Positions 31,873 through 42,307 of a stretch of DNA of 64,000 nt are shown piece by piece. The DNA is from Defluviitaleaceae bacterium (lineage in GTDB: Bacteria > Bacillota > Clostridia > Lachnospirales > WQUN01): contig WRLD01000011.1 in the NCBI GenBank assembly GCA_009777845.1, positions 1 to 64,000 of the forward strand, read 5' to 3'. The notes under the pieces are model-generated. The model ran no database searches and had not been told where the DNA came from. It saw only the letters and a list, made by a program, of their open reading frames with translations. The number at the start of each line of letters is the position of its first letter. Within the stretch, counting starts at the first letter, position 1. The position numbers and the translations under genes were made by a program.

Positions 31873-33623
31873 TGGAGCGAGCCTGTAAAGAGTGCCATTG
31901 CCGAGTTTCTTTCGATTTCCGCAATCACAATATTTATGTCCTCGTTATTGCTCAAAAGCCGTCTGTAGGAAATTTCGTCGTCCTCTAGGCGGTTTTGTAC
32001 AAGCTCCATGCGTACCATTCTCGCGCCTAGCGCGGTTTGTTCCTTTGTGGAGTTATCAAAATGCTTGTCGATTAGGTATAGCATATTGTTTAGCTGTTGG
32101 AATAAGGCATCGCGGATAAGTGCTTCCTCGTCAGCCATTTGTTTTGCGACCGCATCTTCAACGGCTTTTGGCTCATCTCCTTGATTGGTATGATAAGCCC
32201 TCAATTCTTCCTCGTCAGTAGTCCGCAACGAAGTCGCAAAATCAAAAAACCGCCTAAAGTCCGCAAACATTTTGTCTGTAAGAACATTCTTTGCCAGAGA
32301 GTTTATGGTTATGCGTGTATGCGCCGCAAACTCGTATTGTATTTCCTGGTTATTCATGTCAAACGAGGCGTTAAGCTCGATTTTGTCTAGCGGCAGGGCT
32401 ATGCCGTCGCCGCCGATTGCGCGCACTAGCTCCACGCCCTGCACATTTGTATTTTGCATGATATGCACGCCGCCGCTCACTAGGTTGGCGCGGTCGCGTT
32501 CCACTGGGTAGGTGACAGACACATTTGTGTTGGTGTTAAAAAACGCTGTGGGAATTTCCACCGTATTGCCGATAATTCGCGAGCCAGGGGGCAGAGCCGC
32601 GCGCAAATCGCCGTTTATGGCTGCCGCGCCTGTATACGGCGGATATTCTAGGGTAAACACGGTCATATCGCCCACCGCATTGCCTGCCAAGCGCGAGAAG
32701 CTCTGCGTTACATTATAAATCATTTGCGTGCCAGTGGGAATATGCGAGGTATCGTTGACATCGCGTACCGTTATTTCGCGCCCTGTGAAATACACCATGG
32801 GGTTGATGTCGCCCTTGTTGAAGCCTGTTTTTTGGTAGGTTACGCTTACGCCCTCCTTGGGAAAATTGGTGGCGGTGTCGGAGTGCATAACAAGCTCGCC
32901 TGTTTCCTGTATAAAATGAAGCACTGGCATACCTGTCGTTCCTGCGGCGGGCGGCGTATATGCCTCGGCGTGGGCGTTGCTAATGCTTACCACCTCGAAG
33001 CCAGGGACTACTGGGTCGCCGCCAAGCCCAGTGTAAGAGAGCTTTAACACGCTTATACTATTCTGAACAGGGGACAAAAGCCCAGTTTTGCTGTCTGTCA
33101 ATAATTGGAACGCAGATTCCCGAGAAATATCCTCTACGCCAAAATTCTGCGTAATGACAAAGCTGCGGTTATTGTCCGCAATAAAAACTGGCGGCTCGTC
33201 TGTACGGAAGCCCGAAAAAATATAATCGCCGCTAAAGGAGTTGTTCATTTCCCCAGATAACGCCTCGTACAATTTTTTGATTTGCTCTATGGTGGTTAGC
33301 GTTTCGGGCGTGTCGTACGTGCCGTTTGCGATTTGCACCACAAGCGTACGCATGTCCTTGAGTAGCGTGCTGTTGATATTATGGAAGGTCGATTCCGTAA
33401 CATTCATCCAAGACATGCCCTGCTTGACATTTTGCTGATACTGCTCGTTTTCGTGTACGCTAGTGCGGAACAGCATGGAGCGGCTCGCGATAATAGGGTT
33501 GTCGGACGGCCGCTGTATTCTTTTGCCCGAATTAACTTGATTTTCCACCTTAAATAGCCTGCGCATGTTGCGGTTGATGTGCATTAGGGTGGTGTTGGTA
33601 ATCATTGAGGTTACTAGGCGCAT
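31824..33623 (-). CDS. flgL: Flagellar hook-filament junction protein FlgL, copy 2 (599 aa)
   Basis: The N-terminus MRLVTSMITNTTLMHINRNMRRLFKVENQVNSGKRIQRPSDNP (coiled-coil D0/D1 with the S/G-K-R-I-x-x-P-S-D motif) and the C-terminus (RMVRMELVQNRLEDDEISYRRLLSNNEDINIVIAEIERNS) are FlgL/HAP3. GDYIFSGFRTDEPPV is also conserved. At 599 aa it is about twice the usual size; the extra is an inserted surface domain (about 180-430) with VSVTYQKTGFNKGDINPMVYFTGREI. Exported by the flagellar type III apparatus; joins hook to filament. AGGAGG stands 8 bases before ATG, 12 bp behind flgL copy 1. Confidence 0.9.
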   Translation of the reverse strand: MRLVTSMITNTTLMHINRNMRRLFKVENQVNSGKRIQRPSDNPIIASRSMLFRTSVHENEQYQQNVKQGMSWMNVTESTFHNINSTLLKDMRTLVVQIANGTYDTPETLTTIEQIKKLYEALSGEMNNSFSGDYIFSGFRTDEPPVFIADNNRSFVITQNFGVEDISRESAFQLLTDSKTGLLSPVQNSISVLKLSYTGLGGDPVVPGFEVVSISNAHAEAYTPPAAGTTGMPVLHFIQETGELVMHSDTATNFPKEGVSVTYQKTGFNKGDINPMVYFTGREITVRDVNDTSHIPTGTQMIYNVTQSFSRLAGNAVGDMTVFTLEYPPYTGAAAINGDLRAALPPGSRIIGNTVEIPTAFFNTNTNVSVTYPVERDRANLVSGGVHIMQNTNVQGVELVRAIGGDGIALPLDKIELNASFDMNNQEIQYEFAAHTRITINSLAKNVLTDKMFADFRRFFDFATSLRTTDEEELRAYHTNQGDEPKAVEDAVAKQMADEEALIRDALFQQLNNMLYLIDKHFDNSTKEQTALGARMVRMELVQNRLEDDEISYRRLLSNNEDINIVIAEIERNSAMALFTGSLHANANILQMSLANFLR

Positions 33624-33635
33624 GGTTGCGGCCTC

Positions 33636-35093
33636 CTATCTATTTATAAAATCCGAAAGCGCGAGCTGTGAGGTTCTTGCGATTGCGTTTAGTGCCTTGT
33701 TAAAGGCAATTTCGCTGTCCTCCTTACGGCGGATAGCGTTGGTTAGGTCGGCATCCTCGTTTTTGGAGAGCAGCTCGGTGTATGCTATTTCGTCCTCCTC
33801 TAGGCGAAACCAGACTGTTTCTAGCCGCGACATACGGCTGCCTAGGCTTGTATGCTCGCGTTGTGCAACAGAAGCGTGTTCCATTATGGATTTAAGCATG
33901 TTGTTTACTCGGTCGTGCATTATGGATTTAAACATTGCTTGTTCGTCCGAGAGAAATTCGGCTAGCGTTCCTCCCCTTGCAAGTACATCTTCCTCTACCT
34001 TATTCGGGTCGGAAGCAATAAGCGTATTAGCAAAGTCGAACAAACGCCGCAGGTCTGCGTACAAATTGGCGGTAAGAATATCACGCGCATGGGAATTTGT
34101 GGTAATATGCGAGCTTGGCGAAATTTCCATTTGGATATTTTGCCCTGCTGTGTCGTAGTGATGTGCCTCGCCGTCCGTTATTTCCGTGGAAGCGAAATAA
34201 ACAATCGGGTTAAGCTCGCCTGTCTTGAAATTGTTCTTTTCGTAGGTCACGTCAATGCCGCCGCTGTCGCGAATAAGGTCGCTTATTGCATCGCTTATTA
34301 CTAGCTCGCCAGTGTCGTGTACATGGTGAATCACTGGCAGGCCGCCGATATAGTCCGTGGGGCTGTAGGCGTTTTCCATTGTGGAATCCACCGTTATTAT
34401 ATGGAACGCCGTGCCGTCCGCTAGGGTTATTCCCACTGGCGGCGCGGTAGCTATTCCCGAGGAATCAAAGTCAAAATCAACATTTGTGTACGGTAGCTTT
34501 AGAATATTAGCGTCCACGGGCTTGGGAAGCTCCGTAAGCGACGGGCGGTAGAATGCCTGTGTCCGCTCTATGTCACTAGCCTTAAAGCTCTGCTGTATGA
34601 TAAAGCTACGCTCGGCGGGCTGGTCGGTTCGCAAAACGGCTGGCTCGTTGGTATGGTAGCCAGAAAAAACGTACCTTCCCAAATAGGTCTGATTCATATC
34701 AACGCTGTACATCTGTTCAAAATACTGCTCTAGCTCCGCCACAATCGCCCGAACGTCCGCAAGCTCGCGAGTGCCGTCCGCCGCCTGGAGAAGCCGCGTA
34801 TATATTTCGCTCATGGGGCTTGGCTTTGCGGAATCGCCTGTCAATATGCTGTTGAGTGCCGCCTCGGAAACCTCCATCCACGACATGGACTGCTCCGCAT
34901 TGCGGATAAACTGCTCCGCCTCCGACAAAATAGTACGATACCGCAACGCACGAGAAGCGATTAGCGGGTCGTCAGAGGGTCGCTGGGTTTTTTTGCCTGT
35001 TTCTATTTGTGTAACCAGGTTGTTTAAGTGCCGCGCATTGCGTACGATATTGTTCATCGCACCGCCGTAAATCATGGAATTAGTTATACGCAT
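33636..35093 (-). CDS. flgL: Flagellar hook-filament junction protein FlgL, copy 1 (485 aa)
   Basis: Opens MRITNSMIYGGAMNNIVRNARHLNNLVTQIETGKKTQRPSDDPLIASRA, ends in the D1/D0 coiled coil (SRLETVWFRLEEDEIAYTELLSKNEDADLTNAI). YLGRYVFSGYHTNEPAV and VTYEKNNFKTGELNPIVYFASTEI show it shares the inserted domain type with copy 2, in a shorter form. Paralogous to the next gene with low identity in the middle, so the duplication is old. The two could form mixed junctions or be used at different times. Ribosome site AAAGGAGCGG-like sequence before ATG. Confidence 0.9.
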   Translation of the reverse strand: MRITNSMIYGGAMNNIVRNARHLNNLVTQIETGKKTQRPSDDPLIASRALRYRTILSEAEQFIRNAEQSMSWMEVSEAALNSILTGDSAKPSPMSEIYTRLLQAADGTRELADVRAIVAELEQYFEQMYSVDMNQTYLGRYVFSGYHTNEPAVLRTDQPAERSFIIQQSFKASDIERTQAFYRPSLTELPKPVDANILKLPYTNVDFDFDSSGIATAPPVGITLADGTAFHIITVDSTMENAYSPTDYIGGLPVIHHVHDTGELVISDAISDLIRDSGGIDVTYEKNNFKTGELNPIVYFASTEITDGEAHHYDTAGQNIQMEISPSSHITTNSHARDILTANLYADLRRLFDFANTLIASDPNKVEEDVLARGGTLAEFLSDEQAMFKSIMHDRVNNMLKSIMEHASVAQREHTSLGSRMSRLETVWFRLEEDEIAYTELLSKNEDADLTNAIRRKEDSEIAFNKALNAIARTSQLALSDFINR

Positions 35094-35107
35094 TTTATAC
35101 CGCTCCT

Positions 35108-37951
35108 TTACATATTCCCCAATCGATTTATCAAAGTATCATACACCGTATCCAAAACATTCAACAGCTTAGATGCGGCTATGAACATATTTTGGAATCT
35201 TACGAGGTTTAGCATTTCCTCCTCGGTGTCTACGCCCATTACGGAAAGCCTGTGGTTGTGGGTTTGCATTACCATTTCCTCGTAGCTTTCCTCGAACAGC
35301 TGTGCTTGCTGGTTGTCTACGCCTAGGTGGTTGCTTGTGGCGATAACAAAGTCTATCAGCTTGCCCTCGCGGAAAAGGCTTACATCGTTGCCTACCTCTA
35401 TAAAGCCCTTGATTACATCGTCTGCCGATATGCCGAGGTTGTGACTGCTGGAGGTCGCGACTAGCGAGGGGTCTTTTAGCAGGTCGGGGTTTACGATAAA
35501 GTTGATGGCGTTCAAGCGGCTGTAATCTAGCGTAAACATGGGCAGTCCATTTTTGTCACGCGCTACTATGGACACGCCGTCGCCGTCTACTGGCGGGTTC
35601 GGGTCTTGTACGGTAATCAGGTTGCCGTCTGCATCGCGCGCAGGGTTGCCGTCCGCGTCTGCGATAATCCACATGCGAAGGCTCATAAATGGGTCGTCAT
35701 GCAACAAGGTGGCGGGGTTGCCATGCTCATCATTAAATGTGAAGAATAGCGTGCTTTTGTTTTCGCCGTTTGCATCATAGCCGAAAATATGCCCCACTGC
35801 GGTGTTTTTTTCCGCGGTGTGAATATCGTAGCCGTCAGTATTACGCCCCTCATTTATGGCGCGCGCAAAGGTGCGTACCAAATGGTTCAACTGGTTCATA
35901 TAAAAGGGAATACCCTTAAAGGTGGTTGTTTCGCCGTGGTTTACGCTAATTCCCTCGCTTAAATTTGTGTCGGCAGAGGCGGAAATAATAGCGATATTTG
36001 ACGACAGCCCAGGGCCTACTCCGCCTATGGCGGTTTGCAACGCGGTTACTAGGGCGGTGAGTGTGGCTTCGTCTGCGTAAACATTGCCCTCGGGCGGTAG
36101 GTCTATATCGTCCTGCAAGGCGTACATTTCCTCTAGCTGACGTTCCAAATCTGTAAGGAACGCGCGGTATTCCTCCACATTGCCAGGTATTCTGTTTGTA
36201 CCGTCCACAAGCTCGTCTATTCTTTCCTGTACCAAATCTCTAATGCCCTCTGTGTTTTGAATTAGCCAGCTTATCTGTGTTTCTATGCGGTTGCCGAAGC
36301 CGATAATATCGTCAATATCTCTTACCGCGTTGTTTAAATTGGTTAGCGCGGTATCGGCGGCGGTAATTCGCGCTTCAAGCGTGTCAACATCGCCGTGGGT
36401 TGCCGCTATTTCGTCCAAACTTGTGAGAGCTACTCGCAGTCCTGCTGTGATGTTGTTTAAATTTCCCATGCGTTGGGTAATTGTTTCCAGAACGTCTTTG
36501 TCCTCCAACGGGCCGCCTGCCTCGCCAAAGGTAAGCAGCTGTGCAAGCAGTCCGCTAAGCTCTGTTTCAAACGCGGTCAAATCTGCGACAGTAGCCACGT
36601 CTGAGAGCGTTTCCATATGGTCGCGTAGCTCGTCTAGCAAGGTCTGTAGCAAGGGGTGGTCGTCCATGTCGTCGCCCACCGCCGCGGTGACGGCGTTTCT
36701 TATGGTGGTTATGCCTGTGCTTATGATGATATTATTGCGTAGCGAAGCCAAGGAAGCGTTCAAATTGGCACGCTCGCTTCTTGTATTGGTAAGATTAGTA
36801 AGGTACGCACGAGCTTCCCTAGAATTTGCCGCGCCGCCAAGAGCCAAAAGGCTCTCGTCACGCAGCGTAATCGCCGCACCCAAGCCGCCCGCCATTGCGT
36901 TAAACTGCACAACAAGGCTGTCTAGGAAGTTCGCGCTTCTAGTAAGCGAATCTAGCTGGTCTTGTACAAGCAACATTCCCGAAACCTGGTTTGGCACGGA
37001 AATTTGACCGCCGTTGCCGTCACGAACGTCCACAATGCCGCGTAGCTGTCCGCCCAGGGTCGCGCTATGGATATTAAACCGCGAGCCAGTCATGGTAAAA
37101 AATACCTCGTAAAGCCCATATGCGTCCATTTCGTTACGTTTTGCCCCTGCGCGCGTGTCGGCGGGGTCCTCCCGCGCCACAAGCTCCAGCGAGTTTAGCC
37201 TTGTATGGTCGATAAAGTCGTTGCCGTTTATTCTAATCGCAAGCCTTGTGTCGTACGGTATGCCAGGGCGGCTAAAGTCGCGCTCGATTACCTCGATATT
37301 CACAAGCGCGGAAAGGCGGTCAATAAGCAACGCGCGCTGGTCACGCAGGTCGTTTGCGTGGTCGCCGTTGCGTTCAAATATATGAATTTGCTCGTTTAAG
37401 TCGGCAATTTGTCTGCCGAGGTCGTTCATGTTTACTATTACGTCCGCAAATTCGCGATTGAGGTCTTGCTGCTGCTTTTGCAACGCGAGCGCATTTTGGC
37501 GTACCTGCTCCGTGAGCGTTTCGCCTATGGTCGTCACGTTTGTGCGGTAGGTAGACTCGTGCGCTTGATAGGTTAGCGTTTGCAGCGAGGAAAAGAACGT
37601 ATTGAAGCTATTCTGTGTGCCAAGCCCAGACGTTTCGTTGAAAACGGTTTCAACAAAGCTCAAATTCTGCGATATGGCCGAGAATCTGCCCTGTATCGCC
37701 GACTGCGACCAGAATTTTTTGTCCAGAAAGCGGTCGCGGATTTGTATAATAGACGTAATCTGCGAGCCTGTGCCGTACATGCCCTTTCTGTCGCCCACAG
37801 TAAGCGGCCGCCCCGCTTGCATTTGTGCGACTTGTCGGGAATAGCCCGGTATTTCTGAGTTTGATAGATTGTGCGAAATTACGTTTAGGTTTCCTCGGGC
37901 GGTGTTTAGCCCCGAGGCCGCTACGTGTAGTCCAAAGAATGCTGTACGCAT
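35108..37951 (-). CDS. flgK: Flagellar hook-associated protein FlgK, copy 1 (947 aa)
   Basis: N-terminal FFGLHVAASGLNTARGNLNVISHNLSNSEIPGYSRQ and the C-terminal LFEESYEEMVMQTHNHRLSVMGVDTEEEMLNLVRFQNMFIAASKLLNVLDTVYDTLIN are the paired D0/D1 ends of FlgK/HAP1. Length is far above the common 450-650. The extra middle (about 330-640) is mostly helical with repeated heptads (LNNITAGLRVALTSLDEIAA, DTLEARITAADTALTNLNNAV), seemingly a coiled-coil surface domain. First hook-filament junction ring. AGGAGGACACC precedes ATG. Second FlgK gene 4.4 kb upstream. Confidence 0.93.
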   Translation of the reverse strand: MRTAFFGLHVAASGLNTARGNLNVISHNLSNSEIPGYSRQVAQMQAGRPLTVGDRKGMYGTGSQITSIIQIRDRFLDKKFWSQSAIQGRFSAISQNLSFVETVFNETSGLGTQNSFNTFFSSLQTLTYQAHESTYRTNVTTIGETLTEQVRQNALALQKQQQDLNREFADVIVNMNDLGRQIADLNEQIHIFERNGDHANDLRDQRALLIDRLSALVNIEVIERDFSRPGIPYDTRLAIRINGNDFIDHTRLNSLELVAREDPADTRAGAKRNEMDAYGLYEVFFTMTGSRFNIHSATLGGQLRGIVDVRDGNGGQISVPNQVSGMLLVQDQLDSLTRSANFLDSLVVQFNAMAGGLGAAITLRDESLLALGGAANSREARAYLTNLTNTRSERANLNASLASLRNNIIISTGITTIRNAVTAAVGDDMDDHPLLQTLLDELRDHMETLSDVATVADLTAFETELSGLLAQLLTFGEAGGPLEDKDVLETITQRMGNLNNITAGLRVALTSLDEIAATHGDVDTLEARITAADTALTNLNNAVRDIDDIIGFGNRIETQISWLIQNTEGIRDLVQERIDELVDGTNRIPGNVEEYRAFLTDLERQLEEMYALQDDIDLPPEGNVYADEATLTALVTALQTAIGGVGPGLSSNIAIISASADTNLSEGISVNHGETTTFKGIPFYMNQLNHLVRTFARAINEGRNTDGYDIHTAEKNTAVGHIFGYDANGENKSTLFFTFNDEHGNPATLLHDDPFMSLRMWIIADADGNPARDADGNLITVQDPNPPVDGDGVSIVARDKNGLPMFTLDYSRLNAINFIVNPDLLKDPSLVATSSSHNLGISADDVIKGFIEVGNDVSLFREGKLIDFVIATSNHLGVDNQQAQLFEESYEEMVMQTHNHRLSVMGVDTEEEMLNLVRFQNMFIAASKLLNVLDTVYDTLINRLGNM

Positions 37952-37989
37952 GGTGTCCTCCTTGATTCATTTGAAATTACAATGCTTTA

Positions 37990-38919
37990 CTAGAATAAGT
38001 TATCTGTGAAATTTTTCCACTTTTCCTCGCTGTTTTTGGCTTTGCTTGATGTGGGGTGTTTTATTCTGCGAATAACGCGAATATTAACAAAAAGTATCAA
38101 TACCGCTTGTATCATGGCAGGTATAATAACATACACATTAAGCAACGTAGGCTCGGGAAAATAGCTGTGTAGCATATCAAACATGGCTTTGTGTGTGTCG
38201 GGTATAGGCACATATGAGGCTTCGTTTGGGTATTCCAGTCTGTCGGGTCTATAGATTGGAATACCCAAATGCAACTTGGCATAAATCGAATCCTCGCCAG
38301 AATAAAAGCGAATAAAGTGCGTAAAGTTGATACTAATTTTCTCATACTTAGGCTCAAGCTGAATACTCTCTATCTCATATGTGTGCAAATGATTACTAGC
38401 TGCCCCGCTCACTTCTTCTACTTCGGATATATCCTTGTCAAATCGTGCCAAAAAGTGTTCTACAGATGTAATGCCCTCTATGACAATAAGCACGTATATC
38501 CCCGTATTGCTTCGGGAACGGCGTATGAAATGCTCCACATAAAGCCTTTCATGTGGGGCTACCCTAAATTGAATCGCTTCCTCTATTTCTTGAATATGTC
38601 GCTCGTCTTTGAAGTATGGTATTTCTATAGATGACTTAGGCTCAATGAATGTCGCATAAATACCCATACCTAAATAGACAAACATAAAAAGAGCAAAAAG
38701 GCAAGCGACAATCTCCAAAGCCCTTATTCTTTTCCCCCCAAGAAGAATAACAACAGCGGAAACTGAACCCAATACCCAAAAAGCAAAGGCAAGCATAACA
38801 GGGTCATAGCTCCCACTAACATCAACGAGGGCTAAACAGAATAACACAAATGTCGCAAGCAACAAAAAGCAGAAAAACGCTTTTGTGAATATTTCCATAA
38901 CCATGGCTATTTTCCTCAT
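37990..38919 (-). CDS. Membrane protein of unknown function, coupled to the VWA/TSP3 protein
   Basis: 309 aa. Three N-terminal membrane helices (about 10-32, 42-60, 66-90), an outer or inner soluble domain of about 170 residues, and a C-terminal helix ([22 protein letters not shown], about 260-285) followed by a basic tail. No family recognised. Its ATG overlaps the stop of the large secreted protein gene (ATGA), so the two products are made together. By analogy with toxin-immunity pairs it could be a protective or export partner, but it could equally be an anchor for the secreted protein. Lower G+C than flgK. Confidence 0.6.
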   Translation of the reverse strand: MRKIAMVMEIFTKAFFCFLLLATFVLFCLALVDVSGSYDPVMLAFAFWVLGSVSAVVILLGGKRIRALEIVACLFALFMFVYLGMGIYATFIEPKSSIEIPYFKDERHIQEIEEAIQFRVAPHERLYVEHFIRRSRSNTGIYVLIVIEGITSVEHFLARFDKDISEVEEVSGAASNHLHTYEIESIQLEPKYEKISINFTHFIRFYSGEDSIYAKLHLGIPIYRPDRLEYPNEASYVPIPDTHKAMFDMLHSYFPEPTLLNVYVIIPAMIQAVLILFVNIRVIRRIKHPTSSKAKNSEEKWKNFTDNLF

Positions 38920-41900
38920 GGCAGTATTAAGGTAGGCTTATCTTCTGAGTTGAACCTTTCCCCTCTGTGCCAGAGGATTTCTATATCGTGAACATAGCCG
39001 TCAATGCGGTATTCCTTGGCTCGTCCGTGTAGGTGAAGCTGTGCCATGTCTTTATCTTCAACAAATCCGCCACGAGCCTTATCTTCTACCCAGTCATACT
39101 GGTCGTCCACGTAGTAGCTAATAGTGGCGAGGAAATCATCTCCATTCCTGCGTACAGTGGCTACTATAGCTGCTGTAGAGTTGCCGAGAAAATAATGCCA
39201 GTTACTGTCAGTAGCGGAGAGGAATGAACGCCACTTGATACCCAATAGAATAATGTCATCTTCCCTTTTCCCAGTTCCTGATGATACCTCTCCCGATGCC
39301 CACAAACGGTTAGAATTAGTTGCAAACCCTTGGTCTTTAGTCGCAATAATGGTAGGCGCACCGTCCATAGCCATTTGCTCTGCGGCGTTTAGAAAAATAT
39401 CCATATTTCTATGAAAATGTGCCATTCCATTTTGCGAATCAAGCAATCCTCTAATCGAAACAACCAGAGTTTCCCCTGTATTTGACAAGAAGTGAGCCAG
39501 TCCCTTTGACGTGTTTTGCAAGGCAATATCCGCACCAGCTATATTTACCATCGTCAAAAATTCAATTGCTTTAAGCTGTGAAATAGGCAATGAATCCGCC
39601 CCGCCTAGCTTTATACTGCCGTGGCTTTGTTTGCTTTTTCCTTCTGCTTCGTCTACCTCACTATTAGGCGGTCTATACATGGGGTCGTCAACAATCATAA
39701 AACGGCTGTCATGCGGCTCTAGCGGTCTTGGGTCTAGGTTGTCGGGTATGCCGTCACCGTCAGAATCAGTCATAGTAGGATTAGAGCGAGCGACAATAAA
39801 CGGACGTTCCTCGCCGTCTATTGTCATGTACTGTATCTCTATTTCCTCGCCGTCAAGCAAGCCGTCACCGTCTGTATCGGGGTTTAAATAGTCTAACAAC
39901 TCACGCCCCTGCAATTCTCGACCTACGCTTAAAAGTATATCACCATTAGCAATCATTTGTTCTATAATGTCGGGCAAGCCGTCGCCGTCTGTGTCCTCGT
40001 CTGTTATGACTGTCCTTTGTGACAACGCTTCGATAATAACATCAAGCCCATCTTCATTTAGATTAACCATTGCACCACCGCTTATTTCGGCGATTTCCCT
40101 CATGCGGTCTGGTGCTACAGCGGGGTAAAAGTTTGGCAAAACGGTATGGACGATTATACCGCTTCCTCGTCCTTGCATTTCGGATATGGCGTAGGCGTAA
40201 TAATCGGGATTGCCAGGCATATAATGCCCGCTTGTCAGAAGCAGTACGGCGCGTTGATTTTCTTGATTAGCGGAACGCAGGTCTGTAAGTGCCGCAAAAA
40301 GCCCATTGTACGAACACGCACCGCCCGAGCCAAGATTACGTCTTGTTAAATTTTCAATATATTCAATAGCGTTAGCCCTTTGGGGGTTATCGTCACGAAA
40401 ACGCTCATTAAATGTCACGCTAGAGTTTGTGCCAAGTAAAGCAACCGCCACTCTGTCATTTTCTTCCAAGCTAGTGACAACCTCTAGGGCGAATTGCCGC
40501 ATTTCCTCAAATTCGTCATTATTTACAAACATAGTAGCGTCCTCTATCATCACGACTAAATCTACACCGCCAACACGTCCCATTACAGGCGGTCGAGAAA
40601 GAAACGCCTCGTCCCTTGCTTTTCTGTCAAGCACCATATACATTTCCTTAACATGCCATAAAAAAGGGTCATTTATGCCTTGGTGAATTTCAGCATAAAG
40701 TCGATAATCTTCTGTTTCTGTTGATTGCCCCTGTATTGTTTTAGCGGTCACATCTACTAATTGCCCCAGTTCTTTATCCCAAAAGAATATAGCAGGGTCA
40801 AAATCTGGATTATCAAACAGCGTAGGGTCTAGGTCAAACGCCAGTGTCGCCTGTTCAAAGTCTGCGGTTATGCTTACCTCAAACGCCCCACCAGTATACC
40901 CAGGCATATCCGCCCCAAACAAATAATTGTCCTCGGGTACTCGGCTAATCGACACCTTACCCATTTCACTTGCAGGCAGGTCAATAGAAATGCTCGGCAC
41001 AGCCTTGTCAGTCGGCTGTATATCGGGGGCTTCCACCACGGTATTAAACAGTCGATTGCCGTCCAAAATGCCGTCACCCAAAGTGTCGGGGTTCAAAGGG
41101 TCTGTACCGAATACGTGGATTTCCTCGTAGTCGGTCAAGCCGTCGCCGTCCGTGTCGGGGTTGAGTGGGTCTGTACCGTAAATGTGTACTTCCTCGTAGT
41201 CAGTCAAGCCGTCGCCGTCCGTGTCTTGGCTATTCGGGTTCGTGCCTAGTATAAATTCCTCGTAATTCGTCAGTCCGTCACCGTCAGAATCTCGCGTGCC
41301 GTCACTTGTTCCGTCACTTATTCCATCACCTACTGAATCCCACAGCAGGGGGTCTGTAAACGAAACAAACACCTCATAGCCGTCGGGCAAGCCGTCGCCG
41401 TCCGTGTCGGGATTTTCGGGGTCTGTGCCGATAAGTTCTTCGTGCCAATCGTATAATCCGTCATTATCTGTGTCGAGAGTGTCCTTATAAACAAAATTTG
41501 CGGTAATATCCGTTGCATTTTCGGGTACATGAAAAATGTTAGTCGGCATAAGCGTATCATGCTCAAAGTAACCGCCGTTAGACGTTTCCCAGCCCACAAA
41601 AAAGTAACCGTCCTCTGCTGTCGCTTCTAGTCTAATTTCGGAATGAGCAAAAAAGCACTCGTCCTCACGATTGATACTTCCGCCCTCGCTAGATTTAAAG
41701 GTTAAATGCTGTCTACCTTGCAAGCACTCTAGGCAATACCCTGTTAGCCACTTCATGTATGCGGTAATGTCCGCACTGTCCACAACGCCGTCAGCGTTTA
41801 TATCTGCGATACGTTTATCGAGTATTACAAAGCCTGCGTGTCCTGCGACTGCACGAGCTAGAAAAACCACCTCGGCAGAGGACACAGTTCCCATACCGCC

Positions 41901-42278
41901 CGAAGAAAGCGCGCCAAGGCGTAGCCATAGGGGCGTTAGCTCCACGTCCTCGGTAAAGCTCTCGTTCTCGAAGTCTACTTTGTTTTTGCCGTCTATGCTC
42001 CAACCGTCAAAAATCCAGCCCGAGCGGTATAATATGGGGGGTATCATTATTGCAGGTGTTCCGTCTAGCAGGATTTCCTGTATAAGACTGCCACCGCCTG
42101 TGTGTTTGCTCCCTCCGATAAGGAATGTTAGGGTGATTGTGTCGGGGGGTTCGGTTGGGTCGTCCGTGCTTGTAGCTAAGACTGATTGCGTGGTGAGCAG
42201 TAGCAACAACAACAACGACAAAATAAATAAAACAGAAACTACTTTTTTAAATCCCTTAACCTTTTCAAGTTTAACCAT
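38916..42278 (-). CDS. Secreted dockerin/TSP3/VWA multidomain protein in the flagellar cluster
   Basis: 1120 aa. Signal peptide ([23 protein letters not shown]), InlB/Flg_new-like module (about 48-118), dockerin-like module (about 121-180; second repeat [20 protein letters not shown] intact, first decayed), a second InlB-type module (about 190-262), calcium-binding thrombospondin type 3 repeats (about 268-420; D-x-D-x-D-G-x-x-D), a beta domain, a VWA-like domain (about 570-755), TSP3 again (about 765-870) and a C-terminal domain of about 250 residues ([31 protein letters not shown]...[18 protein letters not shown]...). The VWA MIDAS is altered: DATMF instead of DxSxS. The C-terminal domain looks like those on polymorphic toxins, a weak impression only. 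AGGAGGGCG before ATG. Confidence 0.75.
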   Translation of the reverse strand: MVKLEKVKGFKKVVSVLFILSLLLLLLLTTQSVLATSTDDPTEPPDTITLTFLIGGSKHTGGGSLIQEILLDGTPAIMIPPILYRSGWIFDGWSIDGKNKVDFENESFTEDVELTPLWLRLGALSSGGMGTVSSAEVVFLARAVAGHAGFVILDKRIADINADGVVDSADITAYMKWLTGYCLECLQGRQHLTFKSSEGGSINREDECFFAHSEIRLEATAEDGYFFVGWETSNGGYFEHDTLMPTNIFHVPENATDITANFVYKDTLDTDNDGLYDWHEELIGTDPENPDTDGDGLPDGYEVFVSFTDPLLWDSVGDGISDGTSDGTRDSDGDGLTNYEEFILGTNPNSQDTDGDGLTDYEEVHIYGTDPLNPDTDGDGLTDYEEIHVFGTDPLNPDTLGDGILDGNRLFNTVVEAPDIQPTDKAVPSISIDLPASEMGKVSISRVPEDNYLFGADMPGYTGGAFEVSITADFEQATLAFDLDPTLFDNPDFDPAIFFWDKELGQLVDVTAKTIQGQSTETEDYRLYAEIHQGINDPFLWHVKEMYMVLDRKARDEAFLSRPPVMGRVGGVDLVVMIEDATMFVNNDEFEEMRQFALEVVTSLEENDRVAVALLGTNSSVTFNERFRDDNPQRANAIEYIENLTRRNLGSGGACSYNGLFAALTDLRSANQENQRAVLLLTSGHYMPGNPDYYAYAISEMQGRGSGIIVHTVLPNFYPAVAPDRMREIAEISGGAMVNLNEDGLDVIIEALSQRTVITDEDTDGDGLPDIIEQMIANGDILLSVGRELQGRELLDYLNPDTDGDGLLDGEEIEIQYMTIDGEERPFIVARSNPTMTDSDGDGIPDNLDPRPLEPHDSRFMIVDDPMYRPPNSEVDEAEGKSKQSHGSIKLGGADSLPISQLKAIEFLTMVNIAGADIALQNTSKGLAHFLSNTGETLVVSIRGLLDSQNGMAHFHRNMDIFLNAAEQMAMDGAPTIIATKDQGFATNSNRLWASGEVSSGTGKREDDIILLGIKWRSFLSATDSNWHYFLGNSTAAIVATVRRNGDDFLATISYYVDDQYDWVEDKARGGFVEDKDMAQLHLHGRAKEYRIDGYVHDIEILWHRGERFNSEDKPTLILP

Positions 42279-42307
42279 AACGCCCTCCTATCACCCATTA
42301 TTTTCCG

